Assembly (NCBI GenBank): GCA_001643675.2
Contig: LSRY02000032.1
Location: 434,001 to 498,000 of the forward strand
Reading direction: 5' to 3'
Source of the DNA: Monocercomonoides exilis
Lineage: Eukaryota > Preaxostyla > Oxymonadida > Polymastigidae
DNA: 64,000 nt
The notes under the pieces were generated by a model that saw nothing but the letters and a program-made list of their open reading frames with translations, was not told where the DNA came from and made no database searches. Shown in pieces: positions 33,325 through 44,397 of this stretch. Position numbers and translations under genes: made by a program. The stretch's first letter is position 1. Each line of letters begins with the position of its first letter.

Positions 33325-34170
33325 TTAATTGTGTGCATGAAGTGCTTTCTCCATCACATATGGGTTCTCTTTCACAAGTTTAACATTGAGACCATCAGGA
33401 ACAATTTTGCCTGATGCGCGCAGTTTCCTGTATTGGTCTTGTGTGTATTTTGTGAATCCCCATTTGTCAGAAACAACAACCTTTTGCCTTCCTGGGAATT
33501 TCATTGAAGCACGACGAAGACCTTCAACAAATGCAGCTTTGCACTTTTCTGGTCCACGAACAGAGATGATAACGTCTCCAATATCCACACGTGCAACAAG
33601 ACCGCATGGTTTTCCCCATGCACCTCTCATTCCTGTTTGAAGTCTGAAATGAATTATAAAAATTTTTGAAATAACGAAATATGAAAACATGTTTCTAGCA
33701 AACCTATCAGCACCTGCACATGAAAGCATCTTGTTAATTCTGATAACATGGAACGGATGAGCACGAACACGAATGTGGAATGCATCTTTTCCTCCGTATT
33801 TTGTGACATATTTGTTGACAGCAACACGTGCTGCTTCGAGTGCTTCACTTGAAAGTTGTTCCTTCTCAAGAGAAACAAGATGAACACAAAGAGGGAATTC
33901 ATCAACGGTCGCAGTTTTTCTGCCTAAGTCAAAGTTTCTAATCTTTGGATCTGGAACACCACGGTTAAAACGAGATTTTGGAAATGGTCTGTTTTTCTGG
34001 TAACGATAGCAACGTGCTGGTCCTAAAATACGGAATGATAAAGATATTCATTGAAAATGAGCATTGATCAAATGAACAGCAAAATATGCCAAGAAAAATA
34101 TATGCATAACATGAAATAAATGAATATATTTCATTTTTCATATTTTCAACAAAAGCAAACTTCTCCCCAT
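33325..34170 (-). CDS. RPL10: 60S ribosomal protein L10 (uL16)
   Basis: Component of the large ribosomal subunit near the peptidyl-transferase centre. Three exons: a 10-nt first exon 34170-34161 (ATG GGG AGA A), 34022-33704, and 33643-33325 (TAA); 215 aa against about 214 in animals. Introns 34023-34160 and 33644-33703 both start GTTTGC. The tiny exon restores the conserved start MGRRPARCYRY. Other conserved segments: [92 protein letters not shown]. Codon use is AT-rich, unlike the GC-rich genes upstream. Function and exon structure are very secure. Confidence 0.97.
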
Positions 34171-35160
34171 CAATAAAAATGTCAAATTGACTGATCTAGT
34201 CTTAATTGAGGAAATAAAATATACTCAGACATTGGGATTTGATCAACAGCTTTTTCTTTAATCATACTTTTGTGAAAAGAAGGTTGTCGCAAATTGCGTT
34301 TTTCATATTTAAAGAAATTAAAAGTCTAACCCTACAAGAACCTGGTTTAAAGGTGTAGTAATGTAATATTTAACAAAATGATGATATTTTTATTATTTAT
34401 GCAAAAGAATTGTTGAGCTGTTATTTAAGTTTTGAAATAGCTTTTGACGATTCTATGAATGATAAAAGGCGAATCTGAAATTATTATAAGAAAACAAATT
34501 AAATTTTTTTCCATTTGTTTTGAAATTTTCTTGTGAAATTGTACCTTTGTTATTTTTTTTTTACCTTTTTTGTTTTACTAATAATTTATCATTGCTTCTC
34601 TTTATCATTTAGAATGAAGTGTGCATTAAAATTGTTTCCGAAAAAAATTCATCTTTTTCTTTAATTTTCTTATTTATTTTAAAAGCAACTTGAATTTATA
34701 AATGTTTTCTAATTTTTGAAATTTTGTCATTTCAAGCGTTTTGTTCTTAAAAAGTTAAAAATATTCGAATGTCTGTCTTTATGCAAAATAATTTATGATT
34801 AATATGATTGATAAGTTTATGGGGCAAAATTCTTGTATTTATGAAAAAAATTCAAATTTGTTCCAATTTTATTTCTCCATCATACCTTCATAAGTCCTAC
34901 ACTCCCAGGCATAATAATAAAGGGAAAAAAAATTCTTAATGAAAAATCCGTTGTATCGAATGAAAAGGAATTTTCATTTCAAAAAACAATTTTTTGTTTT
35001 AATAAATATGAATTCATATGATAGAAAAATTATGATCGACGATCACATTGATCTGAACTTTCAAATGAGAAATTTCCAAGAAATAAGAAATTATTTATAT
35101 AAACAGGGAATTATTGCAAAAAAACACCTTGCAAAAGTCAGAATTTACACAGACAAAGTG
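34171..35160. other. AT-rich intergenic DNA with a relic-like open stretch
   Basis: Mostly AT-rich and non-coding. 34939-35165 (plus) is open for about 75 codons (FQMRNFQEIRNYLYKQGIIA, KHLAKVRIYTDKVQN) with a helix-turn-helix feel, and it runs straight into the palindrome arm. It may be a fragment of a mobile-element protein; no family match is claimed. Confidence 0.4.
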
Positions 35161-35554
35161 CAGAATGTGTATAAAATATTGGACATCGCAATATTCCCGA
35201 CAAGATCGTGTTTCTCAACAACTTCAAGACGAATAATTCTTATAAAATTTCTCGAAATATTCCTTATCTGCACTTACTCTTTTGGCAAACCAGACTTCCA
35301 TTCTCTTGTTCATTGAATATTTCGAAAATAATTATTGAAATATCGGAGAAACTCAAAATCCTCTTTCTCCGATATTTCAATTATTATTTTCGAAATATTC
35401 AATGAACAAGAGAATGGAAGTCTGGTTTGCCAAAAGAGTAAGTGCAGATAAGGAATATTTCGAGAAATTTTATAAGAATTATTCGTCTTGAAGTTGTTGA
35501 GAAACACGATCTTGTCGGGAATATTGCGATGTCCAATATTTTATACACAGTCTG
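35161..35554. repeat. Near-perfect palindrome (long inverted repeat), arms about 185-190 bp
   Basis: Left arm 35167-35351 is the reverse complement of right arm 35364-35548 with very few mismatches; one is visible near 35330/35385. The loop is 12 nt (35352-35363). Imperfect pairing continues a few bases beyond (CAGA / TCTG). As RNA or single strand it would form one long hairpin. The same peptide is therefore read from both strands, which is an artefact of the palindrome, not a gene. Confidence 0.95.
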
Positions 35555-36059
35555 CAATATTTTTGGATGAAAAAAATAACAGATTGCCAGATTTTTCCAA
35601 GAATAGAACATTCACTATTATGATAACAAAAGTTATTCAAAACTTATCAATTAATTTCTATAACACAAACAACAATATTATAAATACAATATCATGTGTG
35701 CTAAACCCGCGCCTTTGTGCCAAACATGTTATTCATTCACATTTATGAGAACTTTCTGAGTCCAAAATTTTCCACATAAATATTGAAAACAACTTCAAAT
35801 GAGCAAATCTTCATGTGAATTATCCAGGGACAGCTAACACTTAGTCTCCATTTGATATTGTCCTTTGAAATGAACAAATTTCTTCTTTTATCGGTGTAAT
35901 AAATAAATTACGACCTACACTGAAACATATTAATAATTTCAAATAGTTTAATATTGTTATCAAAACATCTCAGACTGTGAAATTCGTTTCTGTTTTCTTT
36001 GATTCAAAATGACAACAAAATAAATTTTGATATGCTTGATCACACACAATTAAGATGAC
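35555..36059. other. AT-rich spacer
   Basis: No gene, tRNA or clear repeat was seen between the palindrome and the transposase relic. Confidence 0.5.
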
Positions 36060-38121
36060 TGAAAAACCTGAATTATCATCAACTCAGTTGCACAGAGTTC
36101 TTGCAACGAAGGAATATCGCGCATTCAAATCCCCCTCGAAAAAGCTTTTCGCGATTAGACAAAATTTAAAGTGAAATATTCAAATGCCATCAAAGTAAAA
36201 ATTGTGTCAAAAGATGCATGGAAAAGAGGGATAAGAGCGGAAAGAGCTGGCAGAGAGGCTGGAAGGAATGAGCACACTTAGGCAATTACGAACGACCAGT
36301 TGGAAACAATTGAAAACCAGGTGCTTGTCCTTTTATCAAATCAGACAATTGTTCGAATTCGCGATGTGCAAAACATGGTTTGAAGTACTTATTAATTTGG
36401 TTTTGTGATATTTTAATGTTGTGAAGTGTGTTGATCTAATAAAAAAAACATCAAAACAAAAGAAAGAATTCAAAACAATCAACAAAAAATATGAGTTCAA
36501 ATTAATTCAACGAAGTGATTTATTGAAGGCTGCTTTCGCAAGGTTTACGCATGTTACAAAAATATCAGCGCAGTCACCAGAAAATATCAGAGGATGGTTT
36601 TCGGAATTATTGAGCACTGTAACGGAATACAATATCACATCTGCGGATATATTCAATTTCGACTTATCTTTAATCATTTGCGTGGAGTCTTCATCAAAAT
36701 TAGTTATTTGCCTCAATAATATAGCACCTCCCGCTGTTCCAACAAATCCAAAAGTACCGAATGCAACGAGTTGCTTCTGTGTCTGTGCTGATGTGTCCTC
36801 ATTGTCTCGATTTCTTTTTTTGGCATAAGAAAACTATCCCGTTAGAGTTTCATTCTCTTTCATCATTTGATATCCGATTCATGGGTTATTATTTTTGCAA
36901 TCATAACATTTTTCAGAGTGCTGATTTAATGAAATACACCAAAAATAATTCAAATTCGAAAAAAAATATTTCAATTTCGAAAAAAAATAATTCGAATTCG
37001 GAATTAATAATTCGATTTCGTAATTTATTAATTCGATTTCGAAAAAGAATAATTCAAATTCGAAAATGATTATTTCAATTTCGAAATTCATTGAAAACTG
37101 AACTTTTTTATTTTTCTCGAGAATGGATTTCAGAAAAGTTCAAGTTATTTTTTTTAACCAATCAAATTTTATTACTCATTTAAAACTGTTTTTTTTATTG
37201 CAACAATCAATAAATCAATTTTTTAAAAAATTTATTTCGTTTTCGAAAATCATCACTCAAATAATAATAATTTAATAAAAATTCATTCTATTGAATAACC
37301 AAATAAAAATTTAAAAAATTTAATCACGATTATTGAATTATTTCTTCACAATAATGTGATTTTTTCATTGGCAAAATTTTGAATAATATCGGTTTTAAAT
37401 ATGAAAAAGCATTTCTTTCCTTTTCAAATTAACTCCAATCAATAAATCTTCATTCAAAATGAAAGGAAATTTTTTAATGAAAATGCATCATTTTTCAAAT
37501 ATTGATAAACAAAATTTGCTGATGAGATAATAATTTAAAGAATTTAAAACGCCAAACACTAGTTATTCATTCCACAAATCAAAAAAATTAACGTTTCGAA
37601 ATTGAATTATTCTTTTTCGAAATCGAATTAATAAATTACGAAATCGAATTATTAATTCCGAATTCGAATTATTAATTTTCGAAATTGAAATATTAATTAC
37701 GAAATTGAATTATTCTTTTTCGAATTTGAATTATTATTGGTGTATTTGATGTAAATGTCACAAAAAAAAAGATTTTATCATTCAAATGAAAAATGAATGA
37801 TAGTTGTCAAAAAAACCAATGTTTCACAACATGTTCATGAAAAAATTATCTCTGAATGGAGTTGTGACTTTTCAGTGGTCATTTTTCAATACTCATTACA
37901 AATTCACAAAACTAAATTTTTTACCCGAAAAATATGGATTCAAAAAAAATCACCCAAATCAAAACCTCTTCTATGTTGATTACGAAGGAAATACTTAAAA
38001 ACATCAAGATCAATTGTTTGATTCCATTAATCGCAGAGAAAGTCAAACTAACCAGCTCTCATCGCTCCATTTTGTTGATGGATAATCATTCGACTCATAA
38101 TGACGAAACTACACCTTTGTG
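36060..38121 (+). pseudogene. Decayed pogo/Tigger-like (DDE_1) transposase, interrupted by another element
   Basis: Discontinuous coding fragments in the plus orientation. An N-terminal part from about 36060 contains WKRGIRAERAGREAGRNEH, an in-frame TAG, then NDQLETIENQVLVLL. 36421-36828 carries SPENIRGWFSELLSTVTEYN then ITSADIFNFD, the shape seen at the first catalytic Asp of pogo/Tigger DDE transposases; the residues after FD (LSLI) replace the usual ETG. After the 36,930-37,750 insertion, 38000-38115 gives HRSILLMDNHSTHND, matching the second Asp block (LLxDNxxxH). Several stops and frameshifts make it non-functional. Classification is from motif memory only. Confidence 0.7.
36930..37750. 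mobile_element. MITE-like element with about 150-bp terminal inverted repeats
   Basis: The left end (about 36933-37088) and right end (about 37590-37748) are inverted copies. The outer bases read ATACACCAA at left and TTGGTGTAT at right. The arms are built from iterated AATTCGAATTCGAA / TTCGATTTCG units. The AT-rich core (about 37100-37590) has no ORF. At about 820 bp without coding capacity it fits a non-autonomous DNA transposon. It separates the two catalytic halves of the pogo-like relic, so it inserted into that gene. A target-site duplication could not be defined. Confidence 0.8.
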
Positions 38122-39537
38122 ACCTGAAAAATAACTTGGAGCCTCGTTCGTCACCAAAAAAAAAAAAAAAAAATATTAATTAATATTAAACATAATAAAC
38201 GATAGCTATTACTTCAAATGACTATTCAAAACGCACTGGAAAAGATTTATTGATAGCATCTGTAATATTTAATTGTTTTTTCTCTTTTGTCAGTGACGGT
38301 CAATGACAAATTGCGACAAAAATATTCCTCAACTAACATTTCCTGTCAAAAAATACATATGGGTTGTTATTTTTGAAATCATATTTTTTCTGTCAAAAAT
38401 TTCGGCTGAAAAATATCTCTTGAATATCAACAAAAGAATACTGAAAAGTGAAAAGGCTTTAAAAAAACAATGACATCTTTATTTGAACTCAAACATTTGT
38501 ATATTAAACAGTTGTGACAAATACACAAATTGAAGACATTATCTTTTCCAAAAGACAAACAACGTTTGAAAAATCGACACCCCGAAAAAAGTTATGATTT
38601 CGAAAATAATCTCCCATATTGGGAACTTGATCATCTTTATTTAAAATTTGATTTTTTCAAAATAATGAGAATTGTTGTATTTCGATTTTCGGTGAATGGG
38701 AACAAAACGTCCTGTAAATGCACTCTTTCAAATTTATTTTTCTATAATTAACAGGCTATAACAAGTGGCACAATCTTTTTGGAAAGTTGGAAAACTTTAA
38801 TTTCGATCCCACTAAAGATCACAAATTCGAAAACTCAATTTTTTGGCAATTTTTGTGTCTTATCATACACAACATTTTCATCACATTATTCTCAAATGAT
38901 TTATTGCATTAGAACAAATCACAAACATTTTCCATATTTAAATTTTATTATGTTTCAGTGATCAATATGAACAATAATCTTAAAAAGATTGATTATAGAA
39001 CATAAACACTTCATAAATATTGAGAACGTTTATAGAAATTAATTTATCTTAAAGTAGAATGGATTAATATCTCGTTAAAATTCTTTGCAATCAGCCAAAT
39101 TTTAAAGTTTGACAAAGCGATGAATGTTGTTTATTTAACAAACCAATCACGAAAATTTTTTATTGAATAATGTTACATTCCTTTTCTTGTTGTTTTCAAT
39201 TCATTTTTGGCTTTATTTGTTATGAAATCAATACGCATTGTTATTATTAAGCGAAAACTGTGATTTGATGAATTTAATATGAAATAACGAAATAAAAAAG
39301 GAAAGAAAAATAAGAATCACAAATTTGGAAATACCTGTGGAATATTTCTACACTCAAATAATTGTGCCAATCATGGAAATTGCTTTTCTGATTGTGTGTG
39401 ATTTGTGTTCATTGTTTTATTGTAACCTCCAATCCTCATAAATTTTTTTATTAACAAATTATCGAAAAGCCTTCATTTTCATCTTCTTCTTCCTATTCCA
39501 CTTTCTTTTCCTCTCCTCTACCTATACACTTTCTGCA
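38122..39537. other. AT-rich DNA after the transposase relic
   Basis: Poly-A at about 38155-38173 may mark the end of the relic. Open frames at 38530-38751 and 38779-38961 are AT-driven with no resemblance to known families. No RNA gene was recognised. Confidence 0.5.
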
Positions 39538-40730
39538 GACGAACCCATTGATGATACCAAACCAGTGAACGAAAGTGTTACTGAAATATTCCTTAATAAA
39601 CACGATCTTGATGACGATGATCCTGCAAAAAATGAAGATGGGGAAGTGCTGGTGAGGGAAAGCCTCAAATACTCACTCAATTTGCTGTACAAATTGTTCT
39701 TTTCCTCTCTTTTTCTTTTTCTTTCTCTTTTTCTTTCTTTCACTGCACCTTCGCTGCACTCTACTTCACCACCGATGGTTGCCTCAATTTCTCCACCTTG
39801 CCACTCTCATCTTTCAATCCTCAAACTTCAACCTCTCTTCTTCTTTTGCTTCGCCTTCGCCTTCGCCTTCGCCTTCTCTTTTTCATTCATCATCATCTTC
39901 TTCCTCTTCTTCATCGTCAGCTTCTTCTGATAATTCATCTATCTTGTCTGTATGCATTTGCTACAAATCACATTCACACAAGGGACTTTCCACATTCAAA
40001 ACGGGAGAATACTTTTTTCTTCTTTTGCAGTGAAAAAATGGAATCTTCATCCATTAGGTTTCTTATATGCGATAAATCATCACATATCCACAATCGTCGG
40101 TATCATCTTCAGCACAAAGCAGCAATCCAGCGGTTCAGATAGCCAACATTGACAGCCGCTCAGGTTCTCAAGGTCTTACACTGAGAACTGTTGCATATGA
40201 CTCCGCAGGCCATATACATATTGACTCTTCCACTTCCAGCAACTGGGAAGAGCAACAGCATCCACAGTCGCTCCAAACTGTACAAGACAACGGTGTGTCT
40301 TTTGCGATACAGGAGCAGAGTGAAACATTTCATTCTGAACTTTCTTTCCAAAATCAGATGGAGTGTGTACAGCAGTCAACTTTTCCTCTGCTATCATCTC
40401 CACTGTAAAACGAGTTGTGAAATGAATTGGGGAAAGAATACTTTTGTGGAAGAGGAAGCGTATGTGGCGTTGGTGGCGACGAAGATCAAAGAGATGAAGC
40501 AGGCATTGTGGGCTTTGAGAACACAGACTCTTTTTCATTTGTCTCCACTGTATCGCAGAATTAGCAGGCACAGCCAGAACAGGGAGAGTGCTTGTGGAGG
40601 AAGTGAAAGCAGCAGCTGGAAGATAAGGAGAAGTGAAACAAAAGAGACTTCAGTGAGGCAGAGAGAAGTGATTGAATGGCTGGTTGAGATGCTGGTTTGT
40701 GATAATTTGGACTGGGAAAGAGTCAGATGA
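39538..40730 (+). CDS. Ser/Gln-rich low-complexity protein, exon structure incomplete
   Basis: Not recognised. Three coding-like blocks in the plus orientation. (1) 39538-39649, after acceptor CTTTCTGCAG: acidic, containing ESVTEIFLNKHDLDDDDP, before a GTGAGG donor. (2) About 39780-39946: Ser-rich (SASSDNSSIL) before a GTATGC donor. (3) From about 40112: SSNPAVQIANIDSRSGSQGL, continuing Ser/Gln-rich to about 40350, and after a probable intron AYVALVATKIKEMKQALWAL, ending with VIEWLVEMLVCDNLDWERVR and TGA at 40728-40730. The first exon was not found. Composition suggests a nuclear/regulatory protein, but no domain is identifiable. It converges on the minus-strand gene ending at 40899. Confidence 0.45.
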
Positions 40731-40744
40731 TTTTGGAAGTTTTG

Positions 40745-40870
40745 AAGAAGAAGAAGAAGAAGAAGAAGAAGAAGAAGAAGAAGAAGAAGAAGAAGAAGAA
40801 GAAGAAGAAGAAGAAGAAGAAGAAGAAGAAGAAGAAGAAGAATAAGAATAAGAATAAGAAGAAGAAGAAG
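40745..40870. repeat. (GAA)n microsatellite between two convergent genes
   Basis: About 40 GAA units with a few AATAAG variants at the 3' side. It lies between TGA 40730 (plus gene) and TGA about 40899 (minus gene). Long poly-Lys/poly-Ser/poly-Leu frames here are repeat artefacts. Confidence 0.95.
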
Positions 40871-40898
40871 CAGAAAAGGCAGACAATGCAAACGGTTG

Positions 40899-42771
40899 TT
40901 CAGAAGTCGAATGACTCAAGCGAATCGAATCTGAGCCAGGCACTTTCGAGCCACTCTACTGATGCTGCAGTGCAAAATGCTCGTTTTCTTCGTAGTTCAC
41001 TCTCTGTCTCCTGTGCTTCTTTGGCGTTCTCTGCCTTCTTGGCAAACTTTGCTTTTCTTCTTCTGCCTCTTATCCAGCTTCATTGTCCAAGTTAAGGATT
41101 ATCTTGCTATCATACAGAATTCCTATCTCACTAATTTCTCTCCCTTCAAACACCAGCCCCGCTTTCTTCAACAGTCTCATTTGCTCATACTGCAGTTCCT
41201 CCTTCTCTCTTTCTTCTCTCCCTTCGCTCCTCTCTCTTACCACTGTTCCTCCTCTTCCTCCTCCTCCGCTTCCATCTCTTCCTCCTTTGCTGATTCCTCT
41301 ATCACTCCCTCCTTCCCTTCCTCTGCTTCTTCTTCCCTCTCTTCCTCCTCCTCCTCCGTTTCCCAATTCGCACCATGGCGACAACCACTCGCTTTCAAGA
41401 AACACTTCATCATCCTTCTTCATCTGCTGTATTATTATCTTCCTCCTTATCTATCTCTTCTCCTTCTCCCTCTGGTTTTGCATCAGGTTTCTCTCGCTCA
41501 TCATCGTCGTGAACCCGCCGTCCGCACAAACCGCCAGAATGACCTCTTCTTTCCTCCTATCCTTCTTCCTATCCTTCTATTACGCTTCTGCTTCTGCGTT
41601 TGTCTCTGCATCGTCTGTCTTGTCGCTCCAGTTATCATCATCATGCAAACTGAACCCTCCTCTCTCGTTGTCTGTCAGCCCATCGTCCTTTTCTTCTTCT
41701 TCCTCATCTTCCTCGTCTTCCTCGTAGTATCTATCACAGGAGCCGGTCTCTTCCTCGGCTCTCACATCATCAGCCCGAGGATATTAATGCTTCCACTCAA
41801 CGAACATTTTTCTTGCTTCTGAAGCTTCGTTCGCTCTTGAAGGCGCTGCGACCTTTGTCTTTCGGATTCTTTTGCTCTGGACAAGCAAGAGGAGACAGTG
41901 AGTGGAGGAGACATCGGAATGGAAAAAGCGGTTGGCGTGGGAATCAGGATATGGGCCGAAGCGCGTGGAGGAGTGGGGAGAGGAGAAGCTATAGGAGCAA
42001 GATGATGTGAAAACTTTTTGTGGAAGCCGGCGTTTGTATGTTTTGGAGACAGAATCTGGAAGGGTGAGTTAGAAGGGGTTGCATTTGGAGATTGTGAGTG
42101 AAATGGATAGGATGATGGTGATGGTGGTGGTGGTGATGATGATGAGGTGGAAAAGAAGACGAAGAAGTAGAAGAAGAAGAAGAGGAAGAGGAAGAGGAAG
42201 AAGAAAAAGAAGATATCATAGATAAGAATGAAGCAGTAGGAGAAGAAATATGACTGGAGAAGGAAGAAGAAAAAGAAAAAGAGGAGGAAGAGGAGGAAGA
42301 AGAAAGCAAATGAAACTACCTCGTCACCTTTTTTGACATTCTGCATTGTTTCCATAGACACTGCAATGATATATTCATCCAAATGCCAGACACAACTTGT
42401 TATTAGCCAGTAATCTCCAATATTCCACTCACGCAATTTAAAACATTTCATTACTCATTCCACTTCCTTCAGAGCGATAGCAGCGCCTTCTTCAAAGCAA
42501 AGCCTGGGTAAACCTGTAGAATATCCAACGGAGTATTTTTTTCTCCTCCGAATGATGGCGGAGAAAAGCTGTTTGAGCTTTTCGCATTTGAAAATGATGA
42601 GAATGTGCAGTGTTGCTTGAAATTCAACGAAGGAGCGAAAGATTGCTGTAGGAAAAGAATTCCAAGGAATTCTAGCTGATCACGGCGAGCGATTAGCATA
42701 CCAAAGCCGGGCTGAAAAAAAGACGCAACCGAACAATCTGTTGCCAATGTGGAGATCACGCAAAACTTCAT
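40899..42771 (-). CDS. Ser/Pro/Glu-rich protein, possibly partly decayed
   Basis: Unrecognised minus-strand gene. The 5' part runs from ATG 42771 (MKFCVISTLATDCSVASFFQ...) through ALKEVE, then an in-frame TGA where VMKCFKLREWNIGDYWLITS resumes in the same frame, with HLDEYIIAVSMETMQNVKKG after it, so an intron or a TGG-to-TGA mutation lies near 42460. A GTAGTT donor follows KKGDE. Further exons: Ser/Pro-rich (PFHSQSPNATPSNSPFQILS; PIASPLPTPPRASAHILIPT), then KESERQRSQRLQERTKLQKQ, an acidic stretch at 41580-41765, and the C terminus LQYEQMRLLKKAGLVFEGRE. A 47-nt intron (about 41077-41123) would join EISEIGIL to GRRRKAKFAKKAENAKEAQ and the end SLESFDF at 40899. Whether the gene is intact is unclear. 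Confidence 0.45.
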
Positions 42772-44100
42772 CAGATCGACAATATTTTATACACAGTTGC
42801 GGGTAAACTTCTTCATTTTCCTGTTTCTCGGGACATTCCACTTTTCCATATTCAAATAGATTGCCATCTTCTATTTATAATGTGTTTCAAAAAGAAACAT
42901 TTTCAACGAGTTTCTCAGTTCAGAATTAGACCTTATTTTATGCATCCAATCTTTAAAACTGTTTTTTTGTCAATCGAGTTGAAACAAATGTCTACGAATA
43001 TGTAATGACCATAAAAGATAAAATGCTGCTTTTTGAAAAAAAAACTGCAAAATAAAAATGCAACGAACATATCAAAACTTGAATCAAATGACTGTTTTTG
43101 GCAAATATGAAAAATGTTTGTTGGTTACATTTTTGCAACAAATATTATTAAATAAGTGTTCACTGCGACAGAAAACATTCAAACAGGAACATAATGCATT
43201 TTTCAATATATGTAATTTGAATATCTATAAGAAAATAACAAAATAAACCATTGTTTCCTTGTAGATTGATGAAAGCAGTAAAAATTAAAAATACCTCCTT
43301 TTGGTGTTTATTTTCATTAATGCAATTGTGGTTCTTCGAAAACTTTTGAAAAGTGAGAATAATGTTGATATTGTAATTTGCACTTCAATGGAACATGGTT
43401 GAATAATGTTATATTATTTATTATTTGAAAAAAAGCAAATGTCAGACGATCTCTGATTTTTCAAAAAGAATTTCTGACCCGTTTCTTTTATTCTTCACAC
43501 ATGATGTCCATCTTGAGAATCATTCTTCCACATGGTTTGCTTTTGGAATTATGACAATTCTGAAAAAAAGCTTTCAAAAGTATTGTTATTTATCCAAGAT
43601 CAATAGAAATTTATTTCTGTAAGGTCTGTTCGAAGAAGAATTTACACAATTATCCAATATAACGCAGTATTCATATTAAAATAAGATCAGCAACGAACGA
43701 AATACAAAAAAGAAAAGTTTTGATAAACTTTTTCTTATTCGAAGAGAAATTGATAGTTTTTAGGAAATAATTACATATATTTCAGTTCATTTTCTATTTA
43801 TCTGAATGAAATGCTTTGACATATCTTGGTTTGTTGCTGCAACTACGTATTTCACTGTTATAATTCTTTATTTGAATTTTTTGTCTTCTTTTTGTGAAAA
43901 TTGTCGAATTTTTTCTGAATGAAACTTCTGAAGAAATCAAATTGGAAAAAAAACCGTGGAGTATCTCATCATGCTTAAACTTGCCGAAGAATTTATCTTT
44001 CAAATTGAATCCAAACCTAAATTTTTTTAATAATGTTTGTGATTTCAACGTGTTCTTTAATTGCACCCCAGCAAATAATTATGGATCCATTATTTTCATC
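42772..44100. other. AT-rich DNA with short dispersed repeats
   Basis: No gene is supported. 42781-42797 repeats 17 bases identical to the outer end of the 35.5-kb palindrome. 43448-43469 is repeated exactly at 46316-46337. These suggest scattered mobile-element debris. Confidence 0.5.
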
Positions 44101-44120
44101 TTCCTTCCTTTCTTCTTCTC

Positions 44121-44397
44121 AGGGAAAGCTGAGATTTCAAAGGAAGAGCAATTAAACGCTGTGTCTTCTGATCGTTTTCTTTCATAAAAGCGTCTGAGAA
44201 ACCCTAAACAGGCTGCAAAATCGGTGGTGAAGATAAGTGGAGAAACGTCAATTATGGAGCAGTGGAGATTGAAATCAAACGTAGTAGAAGTTGTTGTTGC
44301 GAAAGAAACAATTCTCCCGTGTGTAGAGAAAGAGGCAGAAAAGAAGAAGGAATTGAAAGGAGCAAAGGAAGATGAGGTGGCTGAAGAGGGGGATTAA
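44121..44397 (+). pseudogene. Coding-like fragment with an internal in-frame stop
   Basis: After a TTCTTCTTCTCAG acceptor the frame reads KAEISKEEQLNAVSSDRFLS, then TAA, then in the same frame KRLRNPKQAAKSVVKISGET and a Glu/Lys-rich continuation (AKETILPCVEKEAEKKKE) to TAA at about 44397. Composition on both sides of the stop is protein-like. A 30-nt intron (GTGTCT...ATAAAAG) would bypass the stop in frame; otherwise this is a pseudogene remnant. The family is not recognised. Confidence 0.4.

Noticed and set aside
35208-35507. Identical 65-residue frames on both strands
   Set aside because: Direct consequence of the palindrome, not paralogous genes.
36340-36365. GTTCGAATTC resembling a tRNA T-arm
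   Set aside because: No acceptor stem or D-arm around it; it lies in the transposase relic.
40535-41095. Poly-Leu, poly-Ser and poly-Lys frames
   Set aside because: Translations of the (GAA)n microsatellite.
44121-44397. TAA/TAG reassigned to Gln, as in some oxymonads
   Set aside because: RPL10, NTF2, MCT-1 and serpin end in TAA at the expected family length, and the PDI gene ends in TAG.
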